The notes beneath the pieces were generated by a model that searched no databases, was not told where the DNA came from, and was given only the letters and a program-made list of their open reading frames with translations. 64,000 bases of DNA from Alcanivoracaceae bacterium (GTDB taxonomy: Bacteria; Pseudomonadota; Gammaproteobacteria; Pseudomonadales; Alcanivoracaceae), in NCBI GenBank assembly GCA_029210325.1, contig JARGPU010000002.1, positions 1-64,000 of the forward strand, in the 5' to 3' direction. The stretch's first letter is position 1; each line of letters begins with the position of its first letter. Made by a program: the position numbers and the translations under genes. Below, in pieces: positions 44,361-53,289 of the stretch.

Positions 44361-44558
44361 ATGTATTCGAATAATCGTGGAATGATGGTTGGGAGAGCGT
44401 CTCGTGGTTTTTTTGAGCTAGATCGGCGGGAATGTACTTACGAGCGTCTCCTTGCTCGAGATTGCCCGGGCATGGCCGGATTTGGCTGTGTGAGATATTT
44501 ACTATATCGCTGTAAGCTGCTGATAAGGTTAGTATTGGAGGCAATTATAAGTCGATGA
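44361..44558 (+). CDS. Possible small cationic protein (65 residues)
   Basis: An ATG with an ideal AGGAGG site six bases upstream opens a 65-codon frame (MYSNNRGMMVGRASRGFFELD..., C-terminus YLLYRCKLLIRLVLEAIISR). It is basic with five cysteines and a hydrophobic tail. It is on the opposite strand from its neighbours, and no homolog is recognised. Confidence 0.3.
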   Translation: MYSNNRGMMVGRASRGFFELDRRECTYERLLARDCPGMAGFGCVRYLLYRCKLLIRLVLEAIISR

Positions 44559-44639
44559 GGCCGGGATAATCAGCGGGATTATGTCGACCTTTCTAATGAA
44601 TAAAGATGTTAGCATTCCATGAGATATCCGAGTGACCCT

Positions 44640-44845
44640 ATGAGAAAGGAAATTCCAGCTTCAGTAATAGCCGTGCTTTCTGAGAATATGTCGATCCTTG
44701 AAACGCATGCCAGCTTGGACAATCTTTTTTCATATGCCGAAGCTCCTGGCGAGCCACCCGAAGGTTCAAAGCCTGTTAAAGTCCAATCATGGCTTCGGCG
44801 AGTCAATAAGGAATCGGATTTCCCCTTGGTCGTACTGGGGCGCAC
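44640..44845 (+). pseudogene. 5' end of a truncated abortive-infection-like gene
   Basis: The first 70 codons read [20 protein letters not shown], then [20 protein letters not shown] and [13 protein letters not shown]. From memory this resembles the N-terminal domain of AbiJ-type defence proteins (a pattern of a helical start, a THxxLDxLF segment, AGAPGxxPxGSKxxKxxxWLRxxN). The frame continues at 44845 into an IS3-like sequence on the other strand, so the gene is cut there. An ATG at 44619 is an alternative start. The loss of about 80-90 percent of the gene makes it non-functional. Confidence 0.45.
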
Positions 44846-45178
44846 GGATGAGCGTTTCGATCCACGGCCTTTCTTACGCGGCCAGCCTTGTAGCCCATGT
44901 TTAACCATCAGCCTGGCAACACGATTCAGGCTCAGCTTTTCACCTTCTGACTGCAGATCTTCATGCATACGGGGAGCGCCGATCACGCCGCCGCTGTCGG
45001 TGTGAATCTCCTTCATCCGGACAGCGATGCGGGCATTCTCGGTCTGCCGCTTGCTGGGTATACGTGATTCCCAGGCGTAATAACCACTGGCTGATACCTT
45101 CAGGCATCGGCACATTAGGCGTATAGGATAAGACTCGCGACAGCGTTGAATAGGCTGATATTTCAGGTCTAGCCCTTG
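44840..45178 (-). pseudogene. IS3-family transposase orfB, 3'-truncated
   Basis: The frame carries the start of an IS3 OrfB ([85 protein letters not shown]), the helix-turn-helix part before the DDE domain. About 95-115 residues remain of about 280; the DDE catalytic core is absent. The break coincides with the end of the plus-strand gene fragment near 44840. OrfB opens in the -1 frame relative to OrfA, as expected for programmed frameshifting. Confidence 0.85.
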
Positions 45179-45450
45179 GCGAAGTACGCTGCCGCTTCCC
45201 GCAAAAAATCGCGATCCTTGGTGACTCTTACGAGCTCACGTTTAAGGCGCGCAACTTCTTCATCCCGTGGATTGCCACTGCCCTGGAAGGCTTTGCTGCG
45301 GATAGCTTCTGCTTCGCGCTTCCAGCGGCTCAGGAGGTTGGGGGCAACACCGATTTCGAGGGCAACTTGGCTACAACTGATACCCGGCTGCTGGGTCAGT
45401 TTGACAGCTTCTCGCTTGAACTCTGGACTGAATTTTCTTCGTTTGGTCAT
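45169..45450 (-). CDS. IS3-family transposase OrfA
   Basis: The start at [20 protein letters not shown] gives 93 residues and opens the IS3 OrfA helix-turn-helix ([40 protein letters not shown]), followed by the leucine-zipper part ([31 protein letters not shown]). It binds the terminal repeats. It is intact but its partner orfB is truncated. Confidence 0.92.
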   Translation of the reverse strand: MTKRRKFSPEFKREAVKLTQQPGISCSQVALEIGVAPNLLSRWKREAEAIRSKAFQGSGNPRDEEVARLKRELVRVTKDRDFLREAAAYFAKG

Positions 45451-45522
45451 GAACACTCCTTACAGGCACATTATGCCTCTTTTAGATGTGTCCGTGAAAA
45501 CAGGGTAGAACCCGGCTCCAAC

Positions 45523-45539
45523 ATGACATGACTGTAATG
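45523..45539. promoter_or_regulatory. CusR/CopR-like box, orphan copy
   Basis: ATGACATGACTGTAATG fits the ATGAC-N5-TGTAATG pattern shared by five other sites in the island. It lies between the IS3 element and the cusA 3' end. No copper gene starts here, so it may once have driven a gene removed by the IS-linked rearrangement. Confidence 0.6.
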
Positions 45540-45631
45540 TTTAGGTGTTTTGATTGATTCAGATCAACCAAATAGCATTAACCTATTTGTGCATTTGGTG
45601 CTTTATTGGTTTATACCACAGAGCTCCGGCA

Positions 45632-45651
45632 GGGGCAGACAAGTCTGCCCC
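45632..45651. terminator. Hairpin after cusA
   Basis: GGGGCAGAC and GTCTGCCCC form a perfect 9-bp stem with a two-base loop, 17 bases beyond the cusA stop. There is no T run on the minus strand, so it is a probable transcript-end structure only. Confidence 0.55.
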
Positions 45652-45667
45652 ATTTAGTTTGGCAATA

Positions 45668-48600
45668 TTATGCTTTCAGCGAGCGGGTGCGCCATAGGTA
45701 ATACACGACGGGTAATACCAACAACGTTAAAATCACAGCACTCACCATTCCGCCCACCATAGGCGCCGCAATCCGGCTAACAACTTCCGCACCTGTTCCG
45801 GAACTGAACATAATGGGCAACAATCCAGCGATAGTGGAGACCGTAGTCATCATTACGGGTCTTACACGAAGTCCCGCGCCCTGTGTCACAGCTTCGAGCA
45901 AATCTTCTTTTAATGGTTGCACTCCACGCTCACGACAGGTATCTATCAATTGGTGATATGCTTGGTTAAGATAAGTTAACATGATGATACCTATTTCCAC
46001 CGTAACCCCCGCCAGTGCAATAAAACCAACCGCAACCGCGACAGAAAAATTATAGCCAAGCAGGTACATCAGCCAGATTGAACCAATTACCGCCAGTGGT
46101 AGTGTTCCCAGAATAATGGCTATTTCAGTGAAGTTACGAAAATTCATGTATAACAGAATGATAATGATGGCAAGCGTCAAAGGAACCACATAGGTCAGTT
46201 TCTCTTTGGCGCGCAGCATGTATTCGTACTGACCGGACCAGGCCACCGAGTAACCGGCCGGTAAATCCAATTGCTGCTCGACCGTTGCCATGGCCGCTTG
46301 TACATAGCTGCCCACGTCCACCCCATCGATATCTACAAAGGTCCAGCCATTCAGCCTGGCGTTCTCGCTCTTGATCGCTGGCGGGCCGTCCTCCACATAG
46401 ACATTGGCCACATCGGCGAGCGCAATGCGTTGGCCGTTGGGCGTAACGATGGGCAGCAGCGCCAGCTGTTCTGGCGAGTCTCGATAGTCCTGCGGGTAGC
46501 GCAGATTGATCGGATAACGCTCCAGCCCCTCAATGGTCTGCGCCACATTCATTCCCCCAATGGCCGTGGCTATTACCTGCTGCACATCAGCAATATTGAG
46601 GCCATAGCGCGCCGCCTGTGCACGCTGAATATCCACCTTGATGTAACGCCCACCGGCCACCCTTTCGGAATACACCGAGGCTGTGCCGGGTACATCCTTG
46701 AGGATCTGCTCTAGTCGCTGCCCAATCTTCTGAATTTCTCGCAGATCCTCGCCCGCCACCTTGATGCCTACCGGCGTCTTGATACCGGTGGCCAGCATGT
46801 CGATGCGAGTCTTGATCGGCATCACCCAAGCGTTGGTTAGACCGGGGAATTTCACTAGCGCATCCAGCTCCTTCTTGAGCTTCTCCGTGGTCATGCCCTC
46901 GCGCCATTCCTCTTTGGGCTTGAGCTGAATAAAGGTCTCGATCATGGTCAGCGGAGCGGGATCCGTGGCTGTCTCGGCACGGCCGATTTTGCCAAACACG
47001 GTTTTTACCTCAGGCACTGTCGCGATCAGCTTGTCGGTCTGTTGAAGCAATTCCCTGGCCTTACCAATAGATAGCCCCGGATAAGTGGTGGGCATATACA
47101 TCAGATCACCTTCATCCAGATCGGGGATGAATTCACTACCAATCTTGTTAACCGGCCAGATCCCAACGAGGAAAATCACAACCGCAATGGCAAGTGTGAT
47201 TTTCGGAAAACGCAATACGGTTTTCAGCAGGGGCATGTACCCGGCAATCAGTAATCGATTAACGGGATTCTTGTTTTCCGCTACCACCTTGCCTCTGATG
47301 AAATATCCCATCAAAACCGGCACCACTGTGATAGCAAGCGCCGCACTGGCTGCCATGGCATAGGTTTTGGTAAAGGCCAACGGGCTGAACATCCGGCCCT
47401 CCTGGGCTTCCAGGGTGAATACTGGTACAAAGCTCACAGTGATAATAAGCAAACTGAAAAACAGCGCCGGACCGACTTCACTGGCTGACGCCGCCACGAT
47501 TTTCCAACGGTTCTCTGGCGTCAAGGGCGTACGTTCCATATGCTTATGCATGTTTTCGATCATGACAATCGCGCCATCAATCATGGCGCCTATCGCAATC
47601 GCTATACCGCCTAATGACATGATATTGGCATTGAGACCTTGCCAATACATCACGGTAAAAGCCGTGAGTATACCTAGCGGCAGACTGAAGACCGCCACCA
47701 GTGAGGACCTGACATGAAATAGGAAAATGACACAGATCAACGCCACAATGGCGAGTTCTTCGGCCAGACTTTTCCACAAACTGTCAATGGCGCGAGATAT
47801 CAGCCCTGAACGATCATAAACGGTTACGATCTCCACGCCATCGGGCAAACCCGCCTTGAGTTTTTCCAGCTTGGCCTTGACCCCATCAATGGTTTTCTGG
47901 GCGTTCTCACCGAAACGCATCACCACAATACCGCCCACCACTTCACCTTCGCCGTTCAACTCGGCGATGCCACGGCGCATTTGCGGCCCCAACTCGATAT
48001 CCGCCACATCCTTGAGCAACAGCGGCGTACCGTTAACATCCAACCCTAACGGAATGTTGGCCAGATCATCGATACCCTGGATGTAGCCGCTGGCGCGCAC
48101 CATGTACTCGGCTTCGGCCATTTCCACCACCGAGGCGCCCACTTCCTGGTTGCCGCGCTGGATAGCCATCTGGATAAGAGACAGGGGAATACCGAAGGCG
48201 CGCAGTTTCTCCGGGTTTACCTTCACTTGATACTGCTTGACCATGCCACCGAGCGCCGAGACTTCGGAAACACCCGGCACGGTTTGCAGCTCGTATTTCA
48301 GGAACCAGTCCTGCAGGCTGCGCAGCTGACTGATGTCATGCTGACCGCTGCGATCCACCAAGGCATAGAGGTAGACCCAGCCGACACCGGTGGCGTCCGG
48401 TCCCAGTTGCGGCCGGGCGCTGGGCGGTAATGTGGGCGCGACCTGAGACAGGTACTCCAGCACCCGGGAACGTGCCCAGTAGGCATCGGTATCCTCGTCG
48501 AAAATGACATACACAAAGGAATCGCCAAAAAAGGAATAACCGCGCACGGTAACCGCACCGGGTACCGACAACATGGCAGTAGTCAGTGGATACGTGACCT

Positions 48601-48790
48601 GGTCCTCCACCACCTGCGGTGCCTGCCCAGGAAAACTGGTCTTAATAATGACCTGTACATCGGACAGATCGGGAATGGCGTCCACCGGGGTGTTTTTCAG
48701 CGAATAGAGACCCATCCCCACCAGCATCAAAGTAGCCAGCAGCACGAAGAAACGGTTACCGATGGACCAACGGATTATCGATTCAATCAT
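45668..48790 (-). CDS. cusA: Copper/silver RND efflux pump CusA
   Basis: The 1040-residue pump has the RND 12-helix layout. In E. coli CusA three methionines (M573, M623, M672) bind Cu(I)/Ag(I); the matching segments here are YMPTTYPG, LTMIETFIQLKP and RIDMLATGIKTPVGIKVAG, so all three are conserved. It exports Cu(I)/Ag(I) across the inner membrane with CusB and CusC, driven by protons. It is the last gene in the operon; the start overlaps cusB by eight bases. Confidence 0.95.
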   Translation of the reverse strand: MIESIIRWSIGNRFFVLLATLMLVGMGLYSLKNTPVDAIPDLSDVQVIIKTSFPGQAPQVVEDQVTYPLTTAMLSVPGAVTVRGYSFFGDSFVYVIFDEDTDAYWARSRVLEYLSQVAPTLPPSARPQLGPDATGVGWVYLYALVDRSGQHDISQLRSLQDWFLKYELQTVPGVSEVSALGGMVKQYQVKVNPEKLRAFGIPLSLIQMAIQRGNQEVGASVVEMAEAEYMVRASGYIQGIDDLANIPLGLDVNGTPLLLKDVADIELGPQMRRGIAELNGEGEVVGGIVVMRFGENAQKTIDGVKAKLEKLKAGLPDGVEIVTVYDRSGLISRAIDSLWKSLAEELAIVALICVIFLFHVRSSLVAVFSLPLGILTAFTVMYWQGLNANIMSLGGIAIAIGAMIDGAIVMIENMHKHMERTPLTPENRWKIVAASASEVGPALFFSLLIITVSFVPVFTLEAQEGRMFSPLAFTKTYAMAASAALAITVVPVLMGYFIRGKVVAENKNPVNRLLIAGYMPLLKTVLRFPKITLAIAVVIFLVGIWPVNKIGSEFIPDLDEGDLMYMPTTYPGLSIGKARELLQQTDKLIATVPEVKTVFGKIGRAETATDPAPLTMIETFIQLKPKEEWREGMTTEKLKKELDALVKFPGLTNAWVMPIKTRIDMLATGIKTPVGIKVAGEDLREIQKIGQRLEQILKDVPGTASVYSERVAGGRYIKVDIQRAQAARYGLNIADVQQVIATAIGGMNVAQTIEGLERYPINLRYPQDYRDSPEQLALLPIVTPNGQRIALADVANVYVEDGPPAIKSENARLNGWTFVDIDGVDVGSYVQAAMATVEQQLDLPAGYSVAWSGQYEYMLRAKEKLTYVVPLTLAIIIILLYMNFRNFTEIAIILGTLPLAVIGSIWLMYLLGYNFSVAVAVGFIALAGVTVEIGIIMLTYLNQAYHQLIDTCRERGVQPLKEDLLEAVTQGAGLRVRPVMMTTVSTIAGLLPIMFSSGTGAEVVSRIAAPMVGGMVSAVILTLLVLPVVYYLWRTRSLKA

Positions 48791-50408
48791 GATTGTGCTC
48801 CTTTTGATCGTGACCGCCGTGGTTCATGCCCTGGTGTTCGCTGTGCTCCGGCATCGACATATCACCGTGATCCATACCCTCGTGCTGACCGTGATCCATT
48901 CCTGCAGGCATGGCATCATTGCCTTGCTCATTGGGAATATGCACTTGGGTAATCTGGTATCCACCACTGTTGTTATTGGTGATCTGCACATGCAGGCGCA
49001 TTCCCTGTTTGAGCGCATCCATGTCCACAGCCTCAGCGACGGTGAAATCCATGGTCATGGTGGGCCATTGCCAGTCCGGGATGGCCTCGTGCTCCAGGGT
49101 CACCATGCGGTGATCCGGCATCAGGCTGTCGATACGTGCGGCCACCCAGACTGAGCGGGAATCAGCGTCTGCCTTTACATCCATTGATTCGCCTTGCTGA
49201 TCGCGCTTGGCCATGCGCTTGAAGTCCGACGTCTTGCTGGATTCCGAGTCGATCAGGAACTGAGCAGAGGTCACAATGCGTTCCCCTTCTTTGAGTCCCG
49301 ACTGAATTTCCACCTGCCGTTCGCCCACACGCCCGACCTCAACGGCCACCGATTTGAATTTGCCATCACCCAGCGCCAACACCACGCGCGCCTGGCTGCC
49401 GGTACGGATCAGCGCTTCTCGCGGGATTAACAGTGCTTCAGCCCCCGCCTGGGTCTCAATGACCATCTGCGCGAACATGCCCGGCTTGAGGAAGTCGTCC
49501 GGGTTGTCGAAATGCACCCGGATTTGCGCGGTACGTGTCTTGGCATTCAAAGACGGATAGACATAGTCCACCTGGCCCAACCAATCCCGACCGGGCAGGT
49601 AATCGAGCCGCATCCGCACCTGGTCGCCGGTCTTGACCAGGCTTGCCTGTCGTTCGAACACCTCACCGATCACCCAGATATGCTCCAGTTGGCCGATGCT
49701 CATCAGACTCAAGCCAGGCTTGACGAACATGCCCTCACGCACCGCGAGATTGTCCAGTACCCCGGACTGCGGCGCGGCAACGGTGATGGTCTGGCTGACC
49801 TTGCGGGTTTTACGCAGCCGGTCGATATCTGCCCGCGGCACCTGCAATGCCAATAACCGTTCCACGGCAGCGCCGATCAACACCGGATTGTCGCGTTTCA
49901 ACGCCAACAACAATTCCTCCTGGGCGTTGACCAGGGTGGGTGAATAGAGGGCGTACAGGGGGTCGCCCTGTCTGACCGGATCCCCGGCGGCCTTGACATG
50001 GAGCTTCTCGATCCAGCCTTCCACGCGCGGGCTGATATGCACCAGCCGGTTCTCATCGTATTGCACGTAACCGACGGTTTTGACATCCAGATTCAGAGAC
50101 CCGGACCCAACCGTGGCGGTGCGCACGCCGAGATTGTTGACGACCTCGGGCGATATCTTGACGGTGCCGGCTTCATCCTCTCCGGCGGATTTCTCGTACA
50201 CAGGGATCAGATCCATGCCCATGGGCGATTTGCCAGGCTTGTCGCGCTTGTAGTTGGGATCCATGGGCGCCACCCAGTAAAGTGGCTTGCGTTCACCGCC
50301 GGTTGCTGTCATATCCCCCTCATCGGGGTTGCCGAGTAGCCAGACGCCGGATGCGCCGAGCAGCGCGCCGACGGCCGTGCCCAGCAAGGTTTTGGTGAAT
50401 GTATTCAT
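48783..50408 (-). CDS. cusB: CusB adaptor fused to a C-terminal CusF copper-binding domain
   Basis: The 541-residue protein starts with a membrane anchor and a heavy-metal-binding segment (YWVAPMDPNYKRDKPGKSPM, about 44-63). The adaptor domains follow. The C-terminus is unlike E. coli CusB: about residues 420-495 contain MVTLEHEAIPDWQWPTMTMD, matching the CusF Cu(I) site (His, Trp, Met, Met), and then a Met/His tail, MPAGMDHGQHEGMDHGDMSM onward. So a CusF chaperone is fused to the adaptor. It passes copper to CusA in the periplasm and joins CusA to CusC. Confidence 0.93.
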   Translation of the reverse strand: MNTFTKTLLGTAVGALLGASGVWLLGNPDEGDMTATGGERKPLYWVAPMDPNYKRDKPGKSPMGMDLIPVYEKSAGEDEAGTVKISPEVVNNLGVRTATVGSGSLNLDVKTVGYVQYDENRLVHISPRVEGWIEKLHVKAAGDPVRQGDPLYALYSPTLVNAQEELLLALKRDNPVLIGAAVERLLALQVPRADIDRLRKTRKVSQTITVAAPQSGVLDNLAVREGMFVKPGLSLMSIGQLEHIWVIGEVFERQASLVKTGDQVRMRLDYLPGRDWLGQVDYVYPSLNAKTRTAQIRVHFDNPDDFLKPGMFAQMVIETQAGAEALLIPREALIRTGSQARVVLALGDGKFKSVAVEVGRVGERQVEIQSGLKEGERIVTSAQFLIDSESSKTSDFKRMAKRDQQGESMDVKADADSRSVWVAARIDSLMPDHRMVTLEHEAIPDWQWPTMTMDFTVAEAVDMDALKQGMRLHVQITNNNSGGYQITQVHIPNEQGNDAMPAGMDHGQHEGMDHGDMSMPEHSEHQGMNHGGHDQKEHNHD

Positions 50409-50419
50409 GTTGAACCCCT

Positions 50420-51748
50420 TTAAAACGGTTTCGCCGGCCGTGCATCGTCGAACGACGCCTCGGCGAGCAGGTAATTGATTTGGGCGATGGTCTTCTGCCG
50501 ATCCACGGCAATGGCGAGCGCGTCGATCTTGGTATTCAATTCGGCAATGCGGGCACGCACGGCTTCGGCGAAGTCGCCGTCGTCGTTGTTGTAGGCCGAA
50601 AGTGAAGCCTCTGCCTGCTCGGCCATTTGCGGCAACAGCTGATCGGTGTATAACGCCTGGCGTTCATCGAGACGTGCCAGTTGTACGCTCGCGGTTTCCA
50701 GTTCCGCCATTAGCCGACGACCAAGCAAGTACTTTTCGGTTTTGATGGCCTCGGTTCGATTTACGGCGGCGCTGACTTCCTTGTCCTGCCGGTTACCGGT
50801 GAAAAGGGGCAGATCGAAGGTGACGCCAACGGAGAACAGATCGGCCCGGTCGCGCCCCATGGGATCGCTGTCGCGATAGCCGTATTGGGCGGTCAGGCCC
50901 CATTCGGGCTTGTATTTCTGTTTTGCCAGATCCACACCGGTTTGCGTTGCGTCGATACGCTGGTCCAGTGCCCGTAGCGCGGGATGATGGCGGATCCATT
51001 CGTAGCGCGTATGCTCGCTGGCCTGCTTAATGGTCGGTACCGACAGTGGCCTGGAAAGAGACTGTGTCGGTAGTACCGGAGCCAGAGGGACAGTGGCAGG
51101 CGCACCGATCCATTCGGTCAGACGCTTTTGTGCGGCTTGCTGTTGCTGCCTGAGCATCGTCAGTCTGTCTTCAAGACGAATCAGCTCCAACTGCGCGCGA
51201 ATTACGTCCTGCTGACGTGCCCTGCCCAGCGCCGAGGAGTAACCCGCTTTGGCGGCATCCACCAACTGCTCAAACAGTGCGCGATCCTGTTCGATCAGCC
51301 GGATACTCTCCTGCGCCTTGAAGGCTTCCAACCACAACTGGCTGACCGTGACGCTTACTTTGGCCCGGCGATCCAGCCTTAGTAAGGGATGCTGCTCGGC
51401 TAGCTGCTGCTTTTGTCGGCGGGTGAGCGACAGACTGTCACCCCGGGGAAACATCTGACTGATCCCCACCGACAACTGGGTCATGGCTTCCTGGTTGAGG
51501 TCGAAAGTGTCCACGGGAAAATTGCCAGCCATCAGGCTCATGCGGGGATCCGGCAAGGTCGCCGCGGCGGTCGCTTCGTCGGTAAGGGCCTGCTGAGTGT
51601 ACTGGCTACCGGTGAGCCAGGGATCGGTATCTATGGCGAGGGTTATCGCCTCGTCCAGCGTCAGGGTCTCGGGAAGGGATTGCGCAAAGGCTATGACACT
51701 GCCTATACCGAGCGGCAGGATAAAAAGCATGGTGACGAATATTTTCAT
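50420..51748 (-). CDS. cusC: Outer-membrane copper efflux channel CusC (TolC family)
   Basis: The 442-residue protein has a signal peptide (MKIFVTMLFILPLGIGSVIAFA) and TolC-like long helices in two repeats (LTLDEAITLAIDTDPWLTGSQYTQQALTDEA..., then a second segment after about 210). It exports copper through the outer membrane. The start overlaps the DUF411 gene stop (ATGA overlap). The lipoprotein cysteine of E. coli CusC is not seen after this signal. Confidence 0.87.
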   Translation of the reverse strand: MKIFVTMLFILPLGIGSVIAFAQSLPETLTLDEAITLAIDTDPWLTGSQYTQQALTDEATAAATLPDPRMSLMAGNFPVDTFDLNQEAMTQLSVGISQMFPRGDSLSLTRRQKQQLAEQHPLLRLDRRAKVSVTVSQLWLEAFKAQESIRLIEQDRALFEQLVDAAKAGYSSALGRARQQDVIRAQLELIRLEDRLTMLRQQQQAAQKRLTEWIGAPATVPLAPVLPTQSLSRPLSVPTIKQASEHTRYEWIRHHPALRALDQRIDATQTGVDLAKQKYKPEWGLTAQYGYRDSDPMGRDRADLFSVGVTFDLPLFTGNRQDKEVSAAVNRTEAIKTEKYLLGRRLMAELETASVQLARLDERQALYTDQLLPQMAEQAEASLSAYNNDDGDFAEAVRARIAELNTKIDALAIAVDRQKTIAQINYLLAEASFDDARPAKPF

Positions 51749-52287
51749 GGCTGCGCTTCCGGTTGTTGGAGTGGCTGAACCTGTTGAGCCGCGCTCTCGA
51801 CACTGGCAAACACTTCAGTGCTGCCGTCTTTTTTCATCAGCAGAACCCGGTATGGCATGAACTTGTCACCCACCTCCATACCCGGACTGCCAACGGGCAT
51901 GGCGGGCACTGTCAGCCCAATCCCGTCGGCTGGCGGATTAGCCAGAAACTGATGAATATAGCGGGCCGGGATATGCCCCTCAAAGGCATAGCCTTGTGAC
52001 GACACCGCTGTGTGGCAGGAACGCAGGTTGTTTGCGATTCGATAGCGATCCTTGATGGCGTCCAGATTAGCCGGGTGTTCGACACTGGCCTCAAAGCCCT
52101 CGGCTTCAAGGTGACCTATCCATTTTTTACAGCAGCCACAGGTAGGGCTTTTGTAGACGGTAAGCGTTTCAACTGCACCAGCGGATGGGTCAGATGTTTT
52201 TGGGTTTTTAGGCCCATCATTACAGGCCGCGATCAAGGGCAGCGTCAACAGCCCCAACACCAAGCCCGTTAATTTAAATCGATACAT
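51745..52287 (-). CDS. DUF411 copper-linked lipoprotein
   Basis: The start at 52287 (MYRFKLTGLVLGLLTLPLIAACNDG) gives a lipobox IAAC. The 180-residue product has a DUF411 domain with a redox-like motif VYKSPTCGCCKKWIGHLEAEGF, LRSCHTAV and GYAFEGHIPARYIHQFL. DUF411 proteins are found in metal-resistance clusters (CopG-like); CopG is thought to take part in copper redox chemistry in the periplasm. It is the gene before cusC and shares its stop with it. Confidence 0.85.
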   Translation of the reverse strand: MYRFKLTGLVLGLLTLPLIAACNDGPKNPKTSDPSAGAVETLTVYKSPTCGCCKKWIGHLEAEGFEASVEHPANLDAIKDRYRIANNLRSCHTAVSSQGYAFEGHIPARYIHQFLANPPADGIGLTVPAMPVGSPGMEVGDKFMPYRVLLMKKDGSTEVFASVESAAQQVQPLQQPEAQP

Positions 52288-52319
52288 AGTTGCCTCCGAA
52301 GACAATTGAATATTTGCCG

Positions 52320-52904
52320 CTAATGGTGCCCGGCGTCATCGGCGTCGCGCGCGGTCAGGATCTGGTATTGCTGCGGCGACAACTCGGGTAGGCGCTGCAG
52401 GAACGCCACCATGTTCCAGATGCGCTGATCGTCATGACCCGGCCCCCAGGCCGGCATCCCGGAAGCCTTGATGCCATGTTTAATAATCCAGAATTGTCGC
52501 TTAATGGCCTCGTCATCATTATCAGTGTCACCGGCATGCTCATGCCCATGCCTATCACCCGTCAGTGTTAGATTGGGCGGCGCGGGATACAGCCCCAGGG
52601 TAAAATCACTTTCGGTCTTGCCCGGTTTGAGATGGCAGCCGGCACACATGTCGTTGTAGTCGGCGCCACCTGCCAGCAGCCGCTCGGACGAATTCAGGTC
52701 GGTCGGCACCTCGATGTCGTTTGATGCGCGGGCGATGGATCGCTCGCGCAGGGTTTCCAGCGCCCAATAAGTCAAGTCGTTGTGATGGTCATCGGCTCCC
52801 ATCGGATAGAGACCCGAATAGAGGAACCCCACACCGGTCACCGCCGCCACGCCTGCCGCGACGGCGAGGCATTTAAAGCAGGATAAAAACTTAAAGGACG
52901 TCAT
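52320..52904 (-). CDS. Membrane-anchored cytochrome c in the cus operon
   Basis: The 194-residue protein has an N-terminal anchor (FLSCFKCLAVAAGVAAVTGVGFLYSGLYP) and one haem motif CAGCHLKPGKTESD (about 86-90) with Met ligand candidates such as GIKASGMPAWGPGHD. It is a single-haem periplasmic cytochrome. It occurs within the copper operon 32 bases from the DUF411 gene. Role inferred: passing electrons to or from the copper proteins, for example during Cu(I) oxidation. Confidence 0.85.
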   Translation of the reverse strand: MTSFKFLSCFKCLAVAAGVAAVTGVGFLYSGLYPMGADDHHNDLTYWALETLRERSIARASNDIEVPTDLNSSERLLAGGADYNDMCAGCHLKPGKTESDFTLGLYPAPPNLTLTGDRHGHEHAGDTDNDDEAIKRQFWIIKHGIKASGMPAWGPGHDDQRIWNMVAFLQRLPELSPQQYQILTARDADDAGHH

Positions 52905-52930
52905 GTTATCTCCTCAGGAATGGCTACCCG

Positions 52931-53248
52931 TTATTTTTTGTGCTGGTGTTTGGCCGGCTTTTTTTCATCGGATTTTTCGTCATGGTTACCGTGATCGGTA
53001 TGGCCTTTGTCCCCATGAGCTTCATGCGATCCTTCTTCATCCTTGTGCATGGCCTTCATGCATTTTTTCATCATGGCCTGCATGACCGGATCTTTCATGT
53101 CCATTTTGGAATGATCCATGTCTTTCATGGCCGCACAGTCCGGCGCCTGCGCCTCCTTCATGTGCTCCTTGGGATCGTGGGCCTGGGCTGACAGGGCAAG
53201 CAATAATGCCGGCAGGGCGACGAAATAGCTGAGTGATTGGCGTTTCAT
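52931..53248 (-). CDS. Met/His-rich periplasmic protein in the cus operon
   Basis: The start at 53248 yields MKRQSLSYFVALPALLLALSAQA with a cleavable signal, giving 105 residues. The mature part is full of Met and His pairs: CAAMKDMDHSKMDMKDPVMQ, AMMKKCMKAMHKDEEGSHEA, HGDKGHTDHGNHDEKSDEKK. These ligate Cu(I). It is likely a periplasmic copper buffer or chaperone and stands first in the cus operon. No family name is certain. Confidence 0.7.
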   Translation of the reverse strand: MKRQSLSYFVALPALLLALSAQAHDPKEHMKEAQAPDCAAMKDMDHSKMDMKDPVMQAMMKKCMKAMHKDEEGSHEAHGDKGHTDHGNHDEKSDEKKPAKHQHKK

Positions 53249-53289
53249 AATGTGACTCCTAGGTTGTGTTAAAAACATAAGTCGTTTGA

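Larger units (their letters stand above)
44840..45513 (-). mobile_element. Truncated IS3-family insertion sequence
   Basis: It consists of an intact orfA, a 3'-truncated orfB, and a possible terminal repeat about 40 bases beyond orfA (TGTCCGTGAAAACAGGG, 45489-45505). The opposite end is missing. The element faces left. No target duplication can be identified because one end is lost. Confidence 0.7.
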
